Shown here in pieces: positions 37,336-48,044 of a stretch of DNA of 64,000 bases. The translations under genes and the position numbers were made by a program. Source of the DNA: Nitzschia sp. pyKryTriq1 (lineage: Eukaryota; Bacillariophyta; Bacillariophyceae; Bacillariales; Bacillariaceae). Numbering within the stretch: the first letter of the stretch is position 1; every line of letters starts with the position of its first letter. The stretch lies in NCBI GenBank assembly GCA_956465555.1, contig OY101117.1, forward strand, positions 248,001 through 312,000. Reading direction: 5' to 3'. The notes under the pieces are model-generated. The model was not told the origin of the DNA. It worked only from the letters and a program-made list of their open reading frames with translations, and searched no databases.

Positions 37336-39657
37336 TTACTCTTCCTTCTTGTGGACCGCGGTACTTGTACTGGCCCCTGCTCGTTCTTGTTCTTGTTCTT
37401 GTTCCATGGTTTCTACCATTCGATCCATAACTCGAAATTGTCTTGGCCATTTGGTATTGTACAAGAATTGACGCAAATCAAATCGATTGTCATCGGGAGA
37501 ATATCCTTCGGCATGATAACTCGGCGTCAAGGTACACATCTTGTGCCGATTCACACTGTAATAAAAGAAAAAGCGCTGGACATTTTGCGCAATTTCACGG
37601 GGCGAATAGGGTTGATCGGCCCAGGCGACAGTCAGCTTGCGAAACATGCTCACGGGACCACAACGACTCAATTTTCGCAATCGTCCAAACCAACCCAATT
37701 CTTCATACGTCATGCCCATTTCCTCTTCATCCAATTGAGAATGTTCGGCCGACATCGTCTTGTCCGTATTTTTATCGTCACCACCGCCTATTGCTCGTAA
37801 TACTGCTTGAGGACGCAATTCGGCCGTGGGTGGAGCACCGGCTATTTCTTTCAAGACACTATCCAATTCTCCTCCATACCGATCCGAAGCCCACAGAAGC
37901 ATGCGTTTCAAATCTCCTTTGGAAATGGCACCAATGGGATTCAAATCGGCACTGCTACAATCATACTTTGTCATGTATCCGCGTAATCCTTCATCAACAT
38001 TGGCCGATCCCAACACCAGCAGAAATCCGGTCCGATCTCGGACCCATGGCAAGAGTTGAGCAAACAAATAGGCCGTGACCATACGAAGCCGAGCTTGAAT
38101 GTTTTGCAAGGCCAAATCTTCCGCCATGGTACCCCCACGGGATTCAAATCGGGGTGTTTTGCCGCCCGTCGCCAAGGAAAAGACACGAATGACTGATCGG
38201 ACCATGAGATCAATAGGAACAGTCAAATGATACGATCCAATGGCTTGGCCCAAGCGTTTGGCTCTGGATGTCGTAATATCCGACGAGTTCTCGGTCCCCA
38301 TAAAGACAGTATGCAAGACATGAGAGGCAATTTCTTGGGGTGAGCTGGGCAACCAACAGGGCGCGTCATCAGTGTTATTGTTGTTGCTATCTTCGGCGTT
38401 GGGAGCAAGGGCCTCCTTGCGACAGACGCGTCGCAGATCGGCCGCCACTTGAGGATCTTTCAAGGCTGCGTCGTGGACCAAATGACACATGGCACCGACA
38501 ATAGTGGCCACACTAGAAGAATCGGCTCCACCGCTCAAGGGAAGCAAGAAACCTGCTGCGCCACTTCGACGCAAATAGTCCCACAACCAACAAGCGGGGC
38601 CCAAACAACATTCTTCTTCCGGACTGGAAAACTGGAGTTGACAGGTCGGAGTCGTTTTCACAAAGGCATCTCCTGGCAACAAGATGTGAGCCTGGGGACA
38701 ATCAATCATGATATCGCTCGAATGTTCTTGGAGTGGATTATGGACGGCTTGAATCCCAAACGAGGGAAGGGATGCCCGGTAACTTCGCACATCGTCCAAA
38801 TCCACCGTGGCAGTAATGACTTGGACGTCTTGAATTTGAAACTGGGGCGCTTGCGCCAACAACTGCCCATTCGACACAATGATTGCACCTCCATCATAAT
38901 ACAACCGTCCGCCATCACACCCTCGTTGATTGGCATACAAATAAATGCCTCCACATTTCCGCGTCGCACTCATCATCAATTCCAATCGTTGATCCAATTT
39001 GCGCAACTCATGATGCGATCCACTTCCGTTGCCAATAATTTCAACACCCCTGAGTGCCAAGTCAATATGGGACGATTGGGGCGTCCACAATTCCTCGCAC
39101 GATTCGCATCCCAATCGTACTCCGTCATTCGTCTGGACAAATCCCAAACCAAAGGGAACGGTACGTTGTCCCAACGCTTCTTGAACAAAGGGAGGCAGCA
39201 GCAGTTCATCACCTCGAGGCTTGTTGGGATTGCGTCGATAGGCGGTAAAGTATCGGGATTCTCGGTAATTTCCATTGTCGGCCAGTGCAATCTTGGGTCT
39301 CACCAGCAAGATTTGGCGCTCATAACACAAAATCCGACAATTGTATCGAATCCCGCCGTATAACACGGGCATTCCCAAATCACACAACAATCCATCGTCG
39401 GAAATCCCACGTTCGACCAACAATTCGACGAGGGATTCCCAACAATGCGCAAACGTATCGGCTTCTAAAAAGTGATCTTCGCACCCATATCCCGACACTT
39501 CCAGTTCGGGACCCAATCGGTACGTGGCGCCAGCGCGTTTGGCCAGGGCACAACTTTCGGCAATCCGATCGACGTTGCCGTCAAAATCCAACGCCCATTG
39601 ATTGAGCGTACAAGTCGCGACTGTCATCAAAGACGCACTTCCGTTCGGGCCTGTCAT
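37336..39657 (-). CDS. NADSYN1: glutamine-dependent NAD+ synthetase
   Basis: A 773-residue cytosolic enzyme that makes NAD+ from nicotinic acid adenine dinucleotide, ATP and glutamine. The N-terminal nitrilase-fold glutaminase has the Glu-Lys-Cys triad: Glu51 in G-P-E-L-E-V-S-G-Y-G, Lys122 in R-P-K-I-A-L-A, Cys187 in S-C-E-E-L-W-T-P. The C-terminal synthetase has the pyrophosphate loop S-G-G-A-D-S at 375-380 (F-L-L-P-L-S-G-G-A-D-S-S-S). Later come G-S-A-N-V-D-E-G-L-R-G-Y, K-Y-D-C-S-S-A-D-L-N-P-I-G and, near the end, the P-S-Y-H-A-E-G-Y-S-P-D-D-N-R-F-D-L-R motif. Length and order match eukaryotic enzymes. Met11 (M-T-V-A-T-C) aligns better with the usual N-terminus, so the first ten residues may be non-coding. 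The last 40 residues are an extra Gln/Glu-rich tail. Confidence 0.97.
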   Translation of the reverse strand: MTGPNGSASLMTVATCTLNQWALDFDGNVDRIAESCALAKRAGATYRLGPELEVSGYGCEDHFLEADTFAHCWESLVELLVERGISDDGLLCDLGMPVLYGGIRYNCRILCYERQILLVRPKIALADNGNYRESRYFTAYRRNPNKPRGDELLLPPFVQEALGQRTVPFGLGFVQTNDGVRLGCESCEELWTPQSSHIDLALRGVEIIGNGSGSHHELRKLDQRLELMMSATRKCGGIYLYANQRGCDGGRLYYDGGAIIVSNGQLLAQAPQFQIQDVQVITATVDLDDVRSYRASLPSFGIQAVHNPLQEHSSDIMIDCPQAHILLPGDAFVKTTPTCQLQFSSPEEECCLGPACWLWDYLRRSGAAGFLLPLSGGADSSSVATIVGAMCHLVHDAALKDPQVAADLRRVCRKEALAPNAEDSNNNNTDDAPCWLPSSPQEIASHVLHTVFMGTENSSDITTSRAKRLGQAIGSYHLTVPIDLMVRSVIRVFSLATGGKTPRFESRGGTMAEDLALQNIQARLRMVTAYLFAQLLPWVRDRTGFLLVLGSANVDEGLRGYMTKYDCSSADLNPIGAISKGDLKRMLLWASDRYGGELDSVLKEIAGAPPTAELRPQAVLRAIGGGDDKNTDKTMSAEHSQLDEEEMGMTYEELGWFGRLRKLSRCGPVSMFRKLTVAWADQPYSPREIAQNVQRFFFYYSVNRHKMCTLTPSYHAEGYSPDDNRFDLRQFLYNTKWPRQFRVMDRMVETMEQEQEQERAGASTSTAVHKKEE

Positions 39658-39794
39658 GATTATTGTGACTATTGTGACTATGCTGATGAATAGCAGAGAG
39701 CAGAATAATAAGGAGCAGGACTTCTACAAATAAAGTACAATATAGCGCATCCCGGTAGTAAAAATTAGATGATGCGACGCCGCACATAAAGAAA

Positions 39795-39818
39795 CACGAC
39801 AAAATGAATGTGCGCGAA
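39795..39818 (+). repeat. left terminal inverted repeat
   Basis: 24 bp, perfect inverted match to 41444-41467; imperfect pairing extends roughly 45 bp further inward. Confidence 0.9.
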
Positions 39819-39827
39819 AACCCCCCC

Positions 39828-40085
39828 ATTCTCGCCCTTTTTTGGCCCGCATTCGCGCACCTGCGCAAATGCCATCCCATTCTCGCACTTCATTCTCGCA
39901 CTTTTTTATATTCATTCGCGCCCCTCTTGAGAAGGCGCGAATCCCCCCCCATTCTCGCCAACCTTTCGCGCCCGGTCGCGAATCCCCCACCATTCTCGCC
40001 TCACATCCTCGCCCTCACCAAAGTACGCGAATGCCATCCCATTCTCGCCCGTTTTCACACTCATTCTCGCCCTCCATCCGCGCCC
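39828..40085. repeat. ATTCTCGC short-repeat zone
   Basis: The octamer ATTCTCGC occurs at 39828, 39879, 39892, 39951, 39992, 40041 and 40063, often as CCATCCCATTCTCGC or CCCCCCCATTCTCGCC. GCGCGAAT-type words alternate with it. Subterminal short repeats are common transposase binding sites in DNA transposons, which fits their place next to the left inverted repeat. Confidence 0.8.
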
Positions 40086-40309
40086 CGGATCCTCTCTCAT
40101 ATTCCATTATTGCGATGCTCTTCATTATAATAATAATACAACCGTTGCATTCACATCGCATTATTATATCTCTACTCTAACACCGCGTCGCTTGCGTATT
40201 ACCGGTAACAATAATATTTTCCGTTACAATCATCGCAAACGGACGACACATTCATCGCACAGCGCTATAATAAAATACAACGCCAATCACCGCTCATATC
40301 GCATCCAAC

Positions 40310-40475
40310 AATAAACCGTTTGATTCCTTATCGCATCACCCGTTTCCGAAACCGCTATATCGTCCCAACGGTTCTTACGATTGTTGTCGGCAAATAAACC
40401 GTTTGATTCCTTATCGCACCACCCGTTTCCGAAACCGCTATATCGTCCCAACGGTTCTTATGATTGTTGTCGGCA
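40310..40475. repeat. 83-bp tandem duplication, two copies
   Basis: Copies at 40310-40392 and 40393-40475 differ at only two positions. They lie just upstream of the element's ORF and start with AATAAACCGTTTG. Confidence 0.95.
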
Positions 40476-40534
40476 AGTCTCGCTCTAATCATTATTTCAC
40501 TGCTCATTTTCTTCCTCGAGAATAATTTTTAATC

Positions 40535-41381
40535 ATGTCACTCACCATGTACCTCACCTCCACCGATCTTGCGCCCATCGACTCCGTCTTCTCGCTACTC
40601 TGCCGCCCCGGCTGCCACTGCGACGAAGACTACGCCGTCGATCATTCTGAACACATCATTCAGAAAATCGACTTTTATTTTGCTACTCTTTCCTCCCATC
40701 TTGTTGCCCAGCGTGCCGTCGACGACGAAGACGGTACCCTTATCCGGTGTCTCCAAGACATTCCCGACTGGGAATTCAAAAAAAACCATGCCCCCGCCCA
40801 TCTCTCAGCCGGACCCCCTCCATATCACACCCGGCAAACGCATCCCATATCCCATTCTTCACAACTCTGTTTTACAAAAACTCTTGCCCTCTTCTTCCAA
40901 ACACAACCAATCCATCCTTCTCAACCCATACTACTATTATCTCTCCAGCAGCAGCCGCGCGTCATCTAATGCTTCCAACATGCCTCCTGGTAGACCCAAA
41001 AAAATCTCACTACCCACAACGCCGCTCACCCACCGTTACCCACTCCGCCCGCAACAATCTTCCCAACCCGACCTTTCCCACCATCCCACAGAACCCTCCC
41101 CACGTACAATGGATTCGGTTAGACTAAACGGGTTGTGTGCTACACTCGAAGAAGAAGAATCTCATCAAACAGATGACTCTACCGGTAACATCGTCTTCCC
41201 CCAAAATCTTGTTGTTCCAACCCAACCACCCAGAATGAACGAACAGGCCTTTCAAGCCTACAACTCCTTTCCCAGAGACTATTGCAAAAGTGCGCAAATG
41301 ACAGGTGAAGTTTGGAATTTGAGTACCGTTGAGACATTTTTTGTGACACGGGGTGATCCGCGGAGGGTTCCGCCCCGGTGA
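40535..41381 (+). pseudogene. element-encoded AT-hook-like ORF with frameshift at an A8 run
   Basis: An ATG at 40535 opens a frame of about 80 good codons (M-S-L-T-M-Y-L-T-S-T-D-L-A-P, then L-I-R-C-L-Q-D-I-P-D-W-E-F). Directly after the run of eight A at 40778-40785 the coding-like frame shifts, and the new frame runs from about 40788 to the stop at 41381. That second part carries P-P-G-R-P-K-K, an AT-hook-like motif, and a more ordered C-terminal half (M-N-E-Q-A-F-Q-A-Y-N-S-F-P-R-D-Y). Dropping one A would join them into one protein of about 280 residues. The second frame has no ATG at its beginning before 40788. It could be a decayed element gene, a sequencing slip or slippage-based expression. 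No transposase signature is seen. Confidence 0.5.
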
Positions 41382-41443
41382 AAGAGATTTAAAATGTTTC
41401 GTTAAGTAGAAGGGCGCGAATGCGGGCGGCAGATGGGGGGGGA

Positions 41444-41467
41444 TTCGCGCACATTCATTTTGTCGTG
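41444..41467 (-). repeat. right terminal inverted repeat
   Basis: 24 bp, perfect reverse complement of 39795-39818. Confidence 0.9.
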
Positions 41468-42170
41468 AAGGCGCGAAACAGCACGAAAAAGATCCGCCGA
41501 ACGCGCGTATTATGTATGTACTGTATCTCTTCAGACATGCGTACAGTACAAACTAATAAAGGGGGCGTTGAACATCATAAAAATAATTGCAATAGCAAAA
41601 TATGAATAAGGTCGAGATATCGCGTATCGTGGAACTGTTCTCCTCTACTAATTCCCCCTTAGTTATCCGTTAAAAGAGCTGTTTTGCAAGAAACTATAGA
41701 AGCCTACCCCTCACCCCGGTGACTCAATGAAATGTCGACTGGCTCGAATAAGAGCATGATGGTAAAAGGGGATACCCCCCAACTCTAGCCCCCCCCAAGG
41801 CATTAACACCCATAATTGCTCTGCGCTATACCGGTAGTACTTGTACTGTAAGTACTACTGGTACCCTACCAGGTACGTTACCCACGCATCCACCATACTA
41901 CAAGTATTATCCCAGGAAACCAAAAGAATGTGCTGCTATGTTGTTGTTTCGTAAAATACACGTGAATGGAAGTATTTATTATTCTTATACTTTGTCTTTT
42001 ACTTTATCTCTCTAGAGTAGAGTCAAAATGTATTTATGTCAAATAATATGCATGTAGTGCTGTACTCGATACAACGATACACAGATACACCGATGACCGA
42101 TGCAACCGCACGTGGTGATGGCCGCAGCATCTTTTTGGGAATGGTGAATGCTGCGCTGAACAACAACTTC
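41468..42170. other. left flank of the tandem array
   Basis: Homology with the inter-unit spacer begins at about 41573 (CATCATAAAAATAAT). Compared with the equivalent spacers it lacks about 130 bp around 41620 and has many substitutions up to about 41900. No gene. Confidence 0.7.
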
Positions 42171-43368
42171 TTAGATGAGAAGAGCGGCTCCAGCAGCCAA
42201 AGCCGCGGTGGCGGAAACAATCGAATACGAGGATACGTAGACGCAACCAGAGTCGTCCGTGGCAAACGTAACCTTGGCAACAAGCTCGGAGGTACCTGGT
42301 TCGCTGCTTCCGTTTTGTTCAAGTTCTTGAGTGTTTTGGAGTCCACGAAGTGCGCGAAGAGCTCCAAAATCGTTGCTGGCATCACGATGGTGGACAGTGA
42401 TTTTGACATAGATTGTTGCATAGTCGAAGATGACGACGGGGACGGATTTCAAAGTGATGGTCACGGACGTAGTCTTGGGTCCAGCTGGAACGGAGGAGGT
42501 ATCAGATTCTTGGGTGGACTCGACAGCTAAGTTGGGCCATTCGTATTGGTCAGCGACGAAAGTCGCATCCGAAGAGGCAATGATGTTATCGGTCGTTACC
42601 ACCCAAATGGAGTGGTCTCCCCCACTGACAGTGGCAGAAAGAACAATATCTGCACCAAAGGCAACGTTCGATGAAGTTGCGGCAAGTGTGATAGTAGGAT
42701 TAGCAGATGTAACAGAACCATTTCCCTCGGAATCATCTTGTTGTGCACCAGCTTGAAAACTGCCAGCGGAAGTGGCAGCGTCACCGTTTGCTGTCGAGAT
42801 TTCCACGGAGGATGCGATACCTGCGACATTCACCTTGAAGGTGTAGTTCACTTCGTCCATTTTCACGTCAGTGCCTGAATTTCGGTACCACAAGATACAT
42901 TTGACGACCACGTTGTAATCTTGGACGCTTGGGACGTCGGTATCTCTGGGAAGCGCGATAGTGAAGTGAGTAGCGTCGGTAACCGTGATGTCGTTGGTTG
43001 CATCTGTTGCGCCGTAGAAGGCGTCTCCGTTAGCTCCACTCGCAATCGAATAGTCAAGCCAAGCCGTGTTATCGGCTGGAGCGTTTACAGCGTTACCAAA
43101 GTCCGAGACGTATTGTATGCCGATATCGAGTGGCATCCCGTACTCATCGGCATCGTTGATGGTGATCTCACTAAGGGTTTCAGTAAGCTAAGGAACAGAA
43201 GAAGATGACGCGATTGTTGTTAGGGACACCGCTGTTTGGGTTTATTCAAAGGACAACGAAAGATTGTTGATCGATGGGCTTACGTACCTGAGTTGCTCCA
43301 AGAGCTTCATGAATGGCACCGAGGCACATGGCCAGTAGGAACAAAGGCTGAGAAGTGAAAAGCTTCAT
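42171..43368 (-). CDS. array family member A1: secreted, probably GPI-anchored beta-rich protein
   Basis: Exon 1 (43288-43368) encodes the signal peptide M-K-L-F-T-S-Q-P-L-F-L-L-A-M-C-L-G-A ending E-A-L-G-A-T-Q. A 100-bp phase-0 intron (donor GTACGT, acceptor TTAG) follows. Exon 2 (42171-43187) opens with L-T-E-T-L-S-E-I-T. The spliced product has 365 residues. The ectodomain is rich in Thr, Ser, Val and Asp with alternating hydrophobic pattern, suggesting two beta-sandwich-like halves. Landmarks are I-Q-Y-V-S-D-F-G, C-I-L-W-Y, M-D-E-V-N-Y-T-F, F-G-A-D-I-V-L, Y-E-W-P, T-I-Y-V-K-I-T-V-H-H-R-D, then R-A-L-R-G-L-Q with R-x-L matches. The end, A-K-V-T-F-A-T-D-D-S-G-C followed by a hydrophobic tail A-A-L-A-A-G-A-A-L-L-I, fits a GPI signal. 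I do not recognise the family. Confidence 0.9.
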
Positions 43369-45614
43369 GTTCTTTGTTTGAGACGAGGCGGGGTTTTGTG
43401 GGTGTAAAGGAAGTACTGTAGTATTGAAGACTGATGCGGTTGCTGTTTTGCAATCTGTAGATTTTGATTTTATGAGAAGATTGATCGGGTTGGGTTTTGA
43501 TTTTTTGCACTTTGGACGAGGACGGGCCCTGCCGGAAATCAGGTGTCGAGGAACAACAACAAACCCCCGAACGGAGATCCTCTCAAAGACCTCTGTGGTT
43601 CGCCTTTCCTGATCCACGTACATAGGGACAATAGAAATTGAGACTACAAGTACTACTACAGTACTAACTGGAGAATCCAGAAGGGGGTTAGTTGTTAGAC
43701 TACTAGCGGTAGTTTCAAGGCTCGCCGCAGGTTGGGTTCGGTTTTTTGAATGGGCTCCTTTTCAGGGCGGAATGACCTTCGATTTTGCTGCTACTATACT
43801 ACCGCAGTACTCGTAAACCTTGTTGGTTTTTCGAATCAGAACAGGATGGAGTTCATGACCTCGAGTCGAAAGATTATAGCCCCTTGATAGCTATGAATAC
43901 CGAGGAAGGGCCTTATGCAAATTGAGATCTCCGGATCTCCAAATTAAAGCTCCACACGCTTTGGGACCTGTGCGCGTAGTAATAATTATTATTATTGTAC
44001 TCTTATTACTGGTCATAGCGCATAATATGACGAGAGCATTGAGATCTCCGGTTCTCCCGATTTGAGAACTATCGTGATATATATTATTGTACTACTTCTA
44101 ATAGAAAGAGTCATGGTCTTTGCGATCCTCCTCGATACGGTAGGTGCTCTGAGATCCCTGGTTCTCCAGAGGTGACATTTCCAAAGAACAACTGATCATG
44201 GACGATAAAGATTGCGATCATGATGATTCCAAACGGTTCGTCGAAGTAGGTCTACTAGTAGTAGTAGATCTCTGGGTCGCCTACTAAGTTCTACTCCGTG
44301 ACAATTTCTCCGCAGATCTCTTTCTTTCCCAAATAATTATTGTACTCGTCTAAGCATGGATACCGTAGCAGCTGCATGGGCCTTTTGCAATCCGAAGCCA
44401 TTATGGGATCGATTCAGTGCGCTGAGATTTCTGGTTCTCCACCAGATAGAGTTGACATATATATATTTTCGAAAGAATGATATTCGCAGATGATAAAGTG
44501 GGGATTCCAAATCATTCCTCATCAGAATAGGAAGATCTCGGGATCGCCGCCTATTCGTATTGTTTTCCTTGGAATTTATACGAATGCCGGTCCTGTATTC
44601 CTGCTGCTCCAGCAATGACCCCGTGGAATAAGAAGGTAAACAAGATAGGGCCTTTGCAAGACAAGAACCATGTCCATGTCAGTTCGAGGAGAAGGACGGC
44701 TTCCTCGCCCCCCTCTAACATGCCCCCACTTGGGGAAGAACGACCTTCACAGTACTAGTAGTCAAGGTGGTGGTATTAGTTTGCCTTACCTAGTAGTACT
44801 AGCTAGACTAAGAATACTAAGAATGCACCCTCTAGTAGTAGGACTACTACTAGTTGATCTCTGGATCGCCTACTAAGTTAATGTTCTTTTTCTTTCTAAT
44901 TGACCAGCACCAATACCAATACCGCCAAGGCGTCCATCTCTAGTAAAGTGGTGATCGTAACTCGACGACTTCTTGTAGCAGATACTAGTAGGCACTAGTC
45001 CTGGTGCGCTGCCGCGAAGATGATGAGCAGCAGCAGCAGCAGCACCAGCATTCGCAAAAATTTATCTTCTTAGTAGTGTAGTATGAGGAGGTCGTCGTCG
45101 ACCTCGGGCTGTCGCTACTCTAGAGTACGACTACTAGCAAATGGATATTTTTATATTGAAGAGGTAGTACCTATCCAAAGCACGATAACTGTCACCTATA
45201 GTAGACTACTACTAGTAAACGGATATGGCGGAGGCGAAAGAGAGGCCACCAGCTTCGTCGCAAGGGCCCCCAAGAAAGCTAGTATACTAAGCTTCACTTC
45301 ATTTCTTTACATTCTCCACTCGTCCTCTCTCAAGTAGTAGAGTATACTAGTAGAGAGCAGGAGCAGTAAAGTAATATATCATGAGTTCGTAGTTCTCTAA
45401 ATTAATTGATTTTTTATATTCGGACAATGATTGTTATCAAAAGAGGGAACATGATGTCTCTATTCGAATGTGATGCTGCTCTATCTGTCCGTGTTATGGA
45501 GCCCCTGGTAGAGATATTCCTTGTATATCGGATGTGTAATAGTCTATTGGATGGTTGTGCTGGGACGTCGTCGGGGGATGTCCTGGTTGCTTGTTTATGC
45601 TTGTTGTTTCTTTA
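43369..45614. other. A1-B1 spacer with degenerate GAGATCTCCGG repeats
   Basis: Contains related words resembling GAGATCTCCGGTTCTCC at about 43925, 44041, 44151, 44424 and variants (GATCTCTGGGTCGCC) near 44265, 44532 and 44859. Several are followed by AT-rich TATATATTATTGTAC-like stretches. It looks like a decayed tandem repeat. Small frames here, such as 44337-44615, are conserved between units only because the whole DNA is duplicated. A CTAG/GTAC-rich zone spans 44750-45370. Confidence 0.6.
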
Positions 45615-46837
45615 TTAGATGAGAAGAGCAGCAGCAGCTCCAGCAGCCAATGTGGTTGAGGAAACTATCATAAAGGATGAAACTGTGACGCAGCCAGAAT
45701 CATCCGTAGCAAAAGTAACCTTGGCAATCAAATCGGCGGCTCCAGCTGCGGTGACCTCTTCTTGAGGGATGCTGCCGACTTCTTGTTGTTGGAGTCCTCG
45801 AAGGACGCGGCGGGTCGGCATGTCGTTTCTGACATCTCTAAAGTGGACGGTCAATCGGACATAGATAACTCCCCAATTAAAAATATAGACGGGGACAGAT
45901 TTCAAATGAATTGTGACGAGAGTGGTGATGGCCGTCTCGGTGGTAATATCCGCGCTGACCGCAGCGTTGGGCCATTCGTAGTCCTCTGGGTCGGTAAAGG
46001 ACAGGGAATCCTGAGAGGCAATGATATCCTCGTCGGTGTCTACCCACAGGGTATCGGTGGTTCCCTCGACACTTGCCTGCAGAACAATGTCGGCGCCAAA
46101 AGGAATGTCACTTCCTAATTGGGAAATAATAAGAGAGCCGGGCTTCTGCGACACAACACCTCCGGCACTAATTTCATCTTCTTCTTGTGCACCAGCTTGA
46201 AAACTGCCAGCAGAAGAGGCACCGTCACCGTTTGCTGTCGAGACTTCCACGGAGGATGCGGTACCTGCGACATTCACCTTGAAGGTGTAGCTCACTTCGT
46301 CCATTTTCACGTTAGTGCCTGAATTTCGGTACCACAAGATACATTTGACGACCACGTCGTAATCTTGGACGCTTGGGACGTCGGCATCTCTGGGAAGCGC
46401 GATAGTGAAGTGAGTAGCGTCGGTAACCGTGATATGGGTTCCTGTAGTCGAACCGTAGAAGGCGGCTCCGTTAGCTCCACTGTCAATCGAATACTCAAGC
46501 CAAGCCTTGTTATCGGTTTCAACGTTTACAGCGTCACCAAAGTCCGAGACGTATTTTAGTTCGATCTTGGTTGGCATCCCGTACTCATCGGCAGTGACGA
46601 TGTTAATATCAGTAAGGGTTTCGGTGAGCTATACGTAGAGAAAAATCATTATCGGACAAGGGTTTAGAAGAAATTAATCAATCTGGCTGGTAGGACCATC
46701 GACACCTGCACGGCTGGTCGTGATCCATCATGCGTATTACGTACTTGCGTCTCTCCAAGACTTTCGTGCACAGTGCAGAGGCAGATTGCCAATAAGAGGG
46801 CTGGCCAGCAGGACTTGTTCAAAGTGAAAATCTTCAT
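45615..46837 (-). CDS. array family member B1
   Basis: Exon 1 (46745-46837) encodes M-K-I-F-T-L-N-K-S-C-W-P-A-L-L-L-A and ends S-L-G-E-T-Q. The intron is 116 bp (46629-46744, donor GTACGT, acceptor ATAG, phase 0). Exon 2 is 45615-46628; the product has 368 residues. I chose the start at 46837 over an in-frame Met 13 codons upstream because it gives a clean signal peptide. It is closely related to A over the first half (F-T-I-A-L-P-R-D, V-P-S-V-Q-D-Y-D-V-V-V-K-C) and more diverged in the second (P-F-G-A-D-I-V-L-Q-A-S-V-E-G). The basic site reads T-R-R-V-L-R-G-L-Q. Like A, it has Cys in the C-I-L-W-Y strand and in D-D-S-G-C. Confidence 0.9.
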
Positions 46838-48044
46838 TGTTGTTTTAGAGGATGAGTGCTCCACAAGTCGGCGCAAGGAGGATCATAAATTTTCGTTTTG
46901 TTTTCAAATGCTTTGATCGCGGATATTGTGTTTCGTTTTTATGGATACTACACTGGCGAGTGGCGAGGCGAGCGGTGACGCCATGAGGCCCTGCACATTC
47001 TCACTACTCGCGTAACCCGAACGCGGTCGCACCGCACCGGTACATCGACTTCTCATTTTTATTCTACGAGTTAGGTTGCGTGCTCGCGAGTGGGGGTTGA
47101 CGTAGAATTCTACACGTGCAGTACCAGGACGCACAATCGAATTGGTCAATCGCGCCGAACGCCCGCCATTCGCCTCATGACGACATTGAGAGAAGCGCGG
47201 CAACAAAACACAACACATGCATCATCCATTCAGTCATTCAGAACCTCAAATAATGGGTGCTTTTTCTCGTGCTTCATGATATAGTAATAATGCGTGCTTT
47301 TTCTCGTGCTTCACGACATCATAAAAATAATAGCAATAGCAATATCAATAAGGTCGAGATGGTTCTAAGCGCTATCGCGTATTATTGTTGATGATACTAA
47401 TATTTCTGACCACTACGGTAGAAGCACGCGTTATTTTCATCATGACTCTACTAGCGCTATCGCATACTATTATTATTATTATTATTATTCTACTAGCGCT
47501 ATCGCGTATCGTGGAACTGTTCTCCTCTACTAATTCCCCCTTAGTTATGCGTTAAAAGAGCTGTTTTGCAAGAAACTATAGAAGCCTACCCCTCACCCCG
47601 GTGACTCAATGAAATGTCGACTGACTCGAATAAGAGCATGATGGTAAAAGGGGATACCCCCAACTCTAGCCCCCCCAAGGCATTTACACCCAATTGCTCT
47701 GCGCTATACCGGTAGTACGTGTACTGTAAGCACTACCCTACCATAGGTACGTTACGCACGCATCCACCATACTACAAGTATTATCCCAGGAAACCAAAAG
47801 AATGTGCTGCTATGTTGTTGTTTCGTAAAATACACGTGAATGGAAGTATTTATTATTCTTATACTTTGTCTTTTACTTTATCTCTCTAGAGTAGAGTCAA
47901 AATGTATTTATGTCAAATAATATGCATGTAGTGCTGTACTCGATACAACGATACACAGATACACCGATGACCGATGCAACCGCACGTGGTGATGGCCGCA
48001 GCATCTTTTTGGGAATGGTGAATGCTGCGCTGAACAACAACTTC
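46838..48044. other. inter-unit spacer B1-A2
   Basis: Contains three copies of a word close to CTAGCGCTATCGCGTA (about 47370-47505) separated by ATT-triplet and other AT-rich DNA. The first unit lacks this block, so it marks a likely deletion or expansion site. No gene. Confidence 0.6.

Larger units (their letters stand above)
39795..41467. mobile_element. 1.67-kb DNA element with terminal inverted repeats
   Basis: The first 24 bases (starting CACGACAAAATGAATG) are the exact reverse complement of the last 24. The similarity continues inward imperfectly to about 70 bp: a C run, then G-C-C-C-G-C-A-T-T-C-G-C-G-C on both sides. This is the layout of a cut-and-paste DNA transposon or a non-autonomous relative. 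Inside are an ATTCTCGC-rich repeat zone, an 83-bp direct duplication and one frameshifted ORF with an AT-hook-like motif. No DDE transposase is visible and I cannot find a clear target-site duplication, so the superfamily is open. It sits between the NAD+ synthetase gene and the left edge of the tandem array. Confidence 0.75.
41573..47316. repeat. tandem array unit 1 (genes A1 and B1)
   Basis: First unit of a large direct repeat with a gene-to-gene period of 5874 bp. Genes and spacers match unit 2 almost base for base, apart from the diverged left 300 bp. Confidence 0.95.

Noticed and set aside
38449-39363. 304-codon plus-strand open frame
   Set aside because: Antisense to NAD+ synthetase, whose active-site residues prove the minus frame.
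42036-42530. 164-codon plus-strand frame conserved in three copies
   Set aside because: Conserved only because the DNA is duplicated; it is antisense to the real A genes.
44337-44615. 92-codon minus-strand frame repeated at 50211 and 56088
   Set aside because: Repetition follows the array units; the third copy carries changes typical of non-coding DNA, and the peptide has no recognisable feature.
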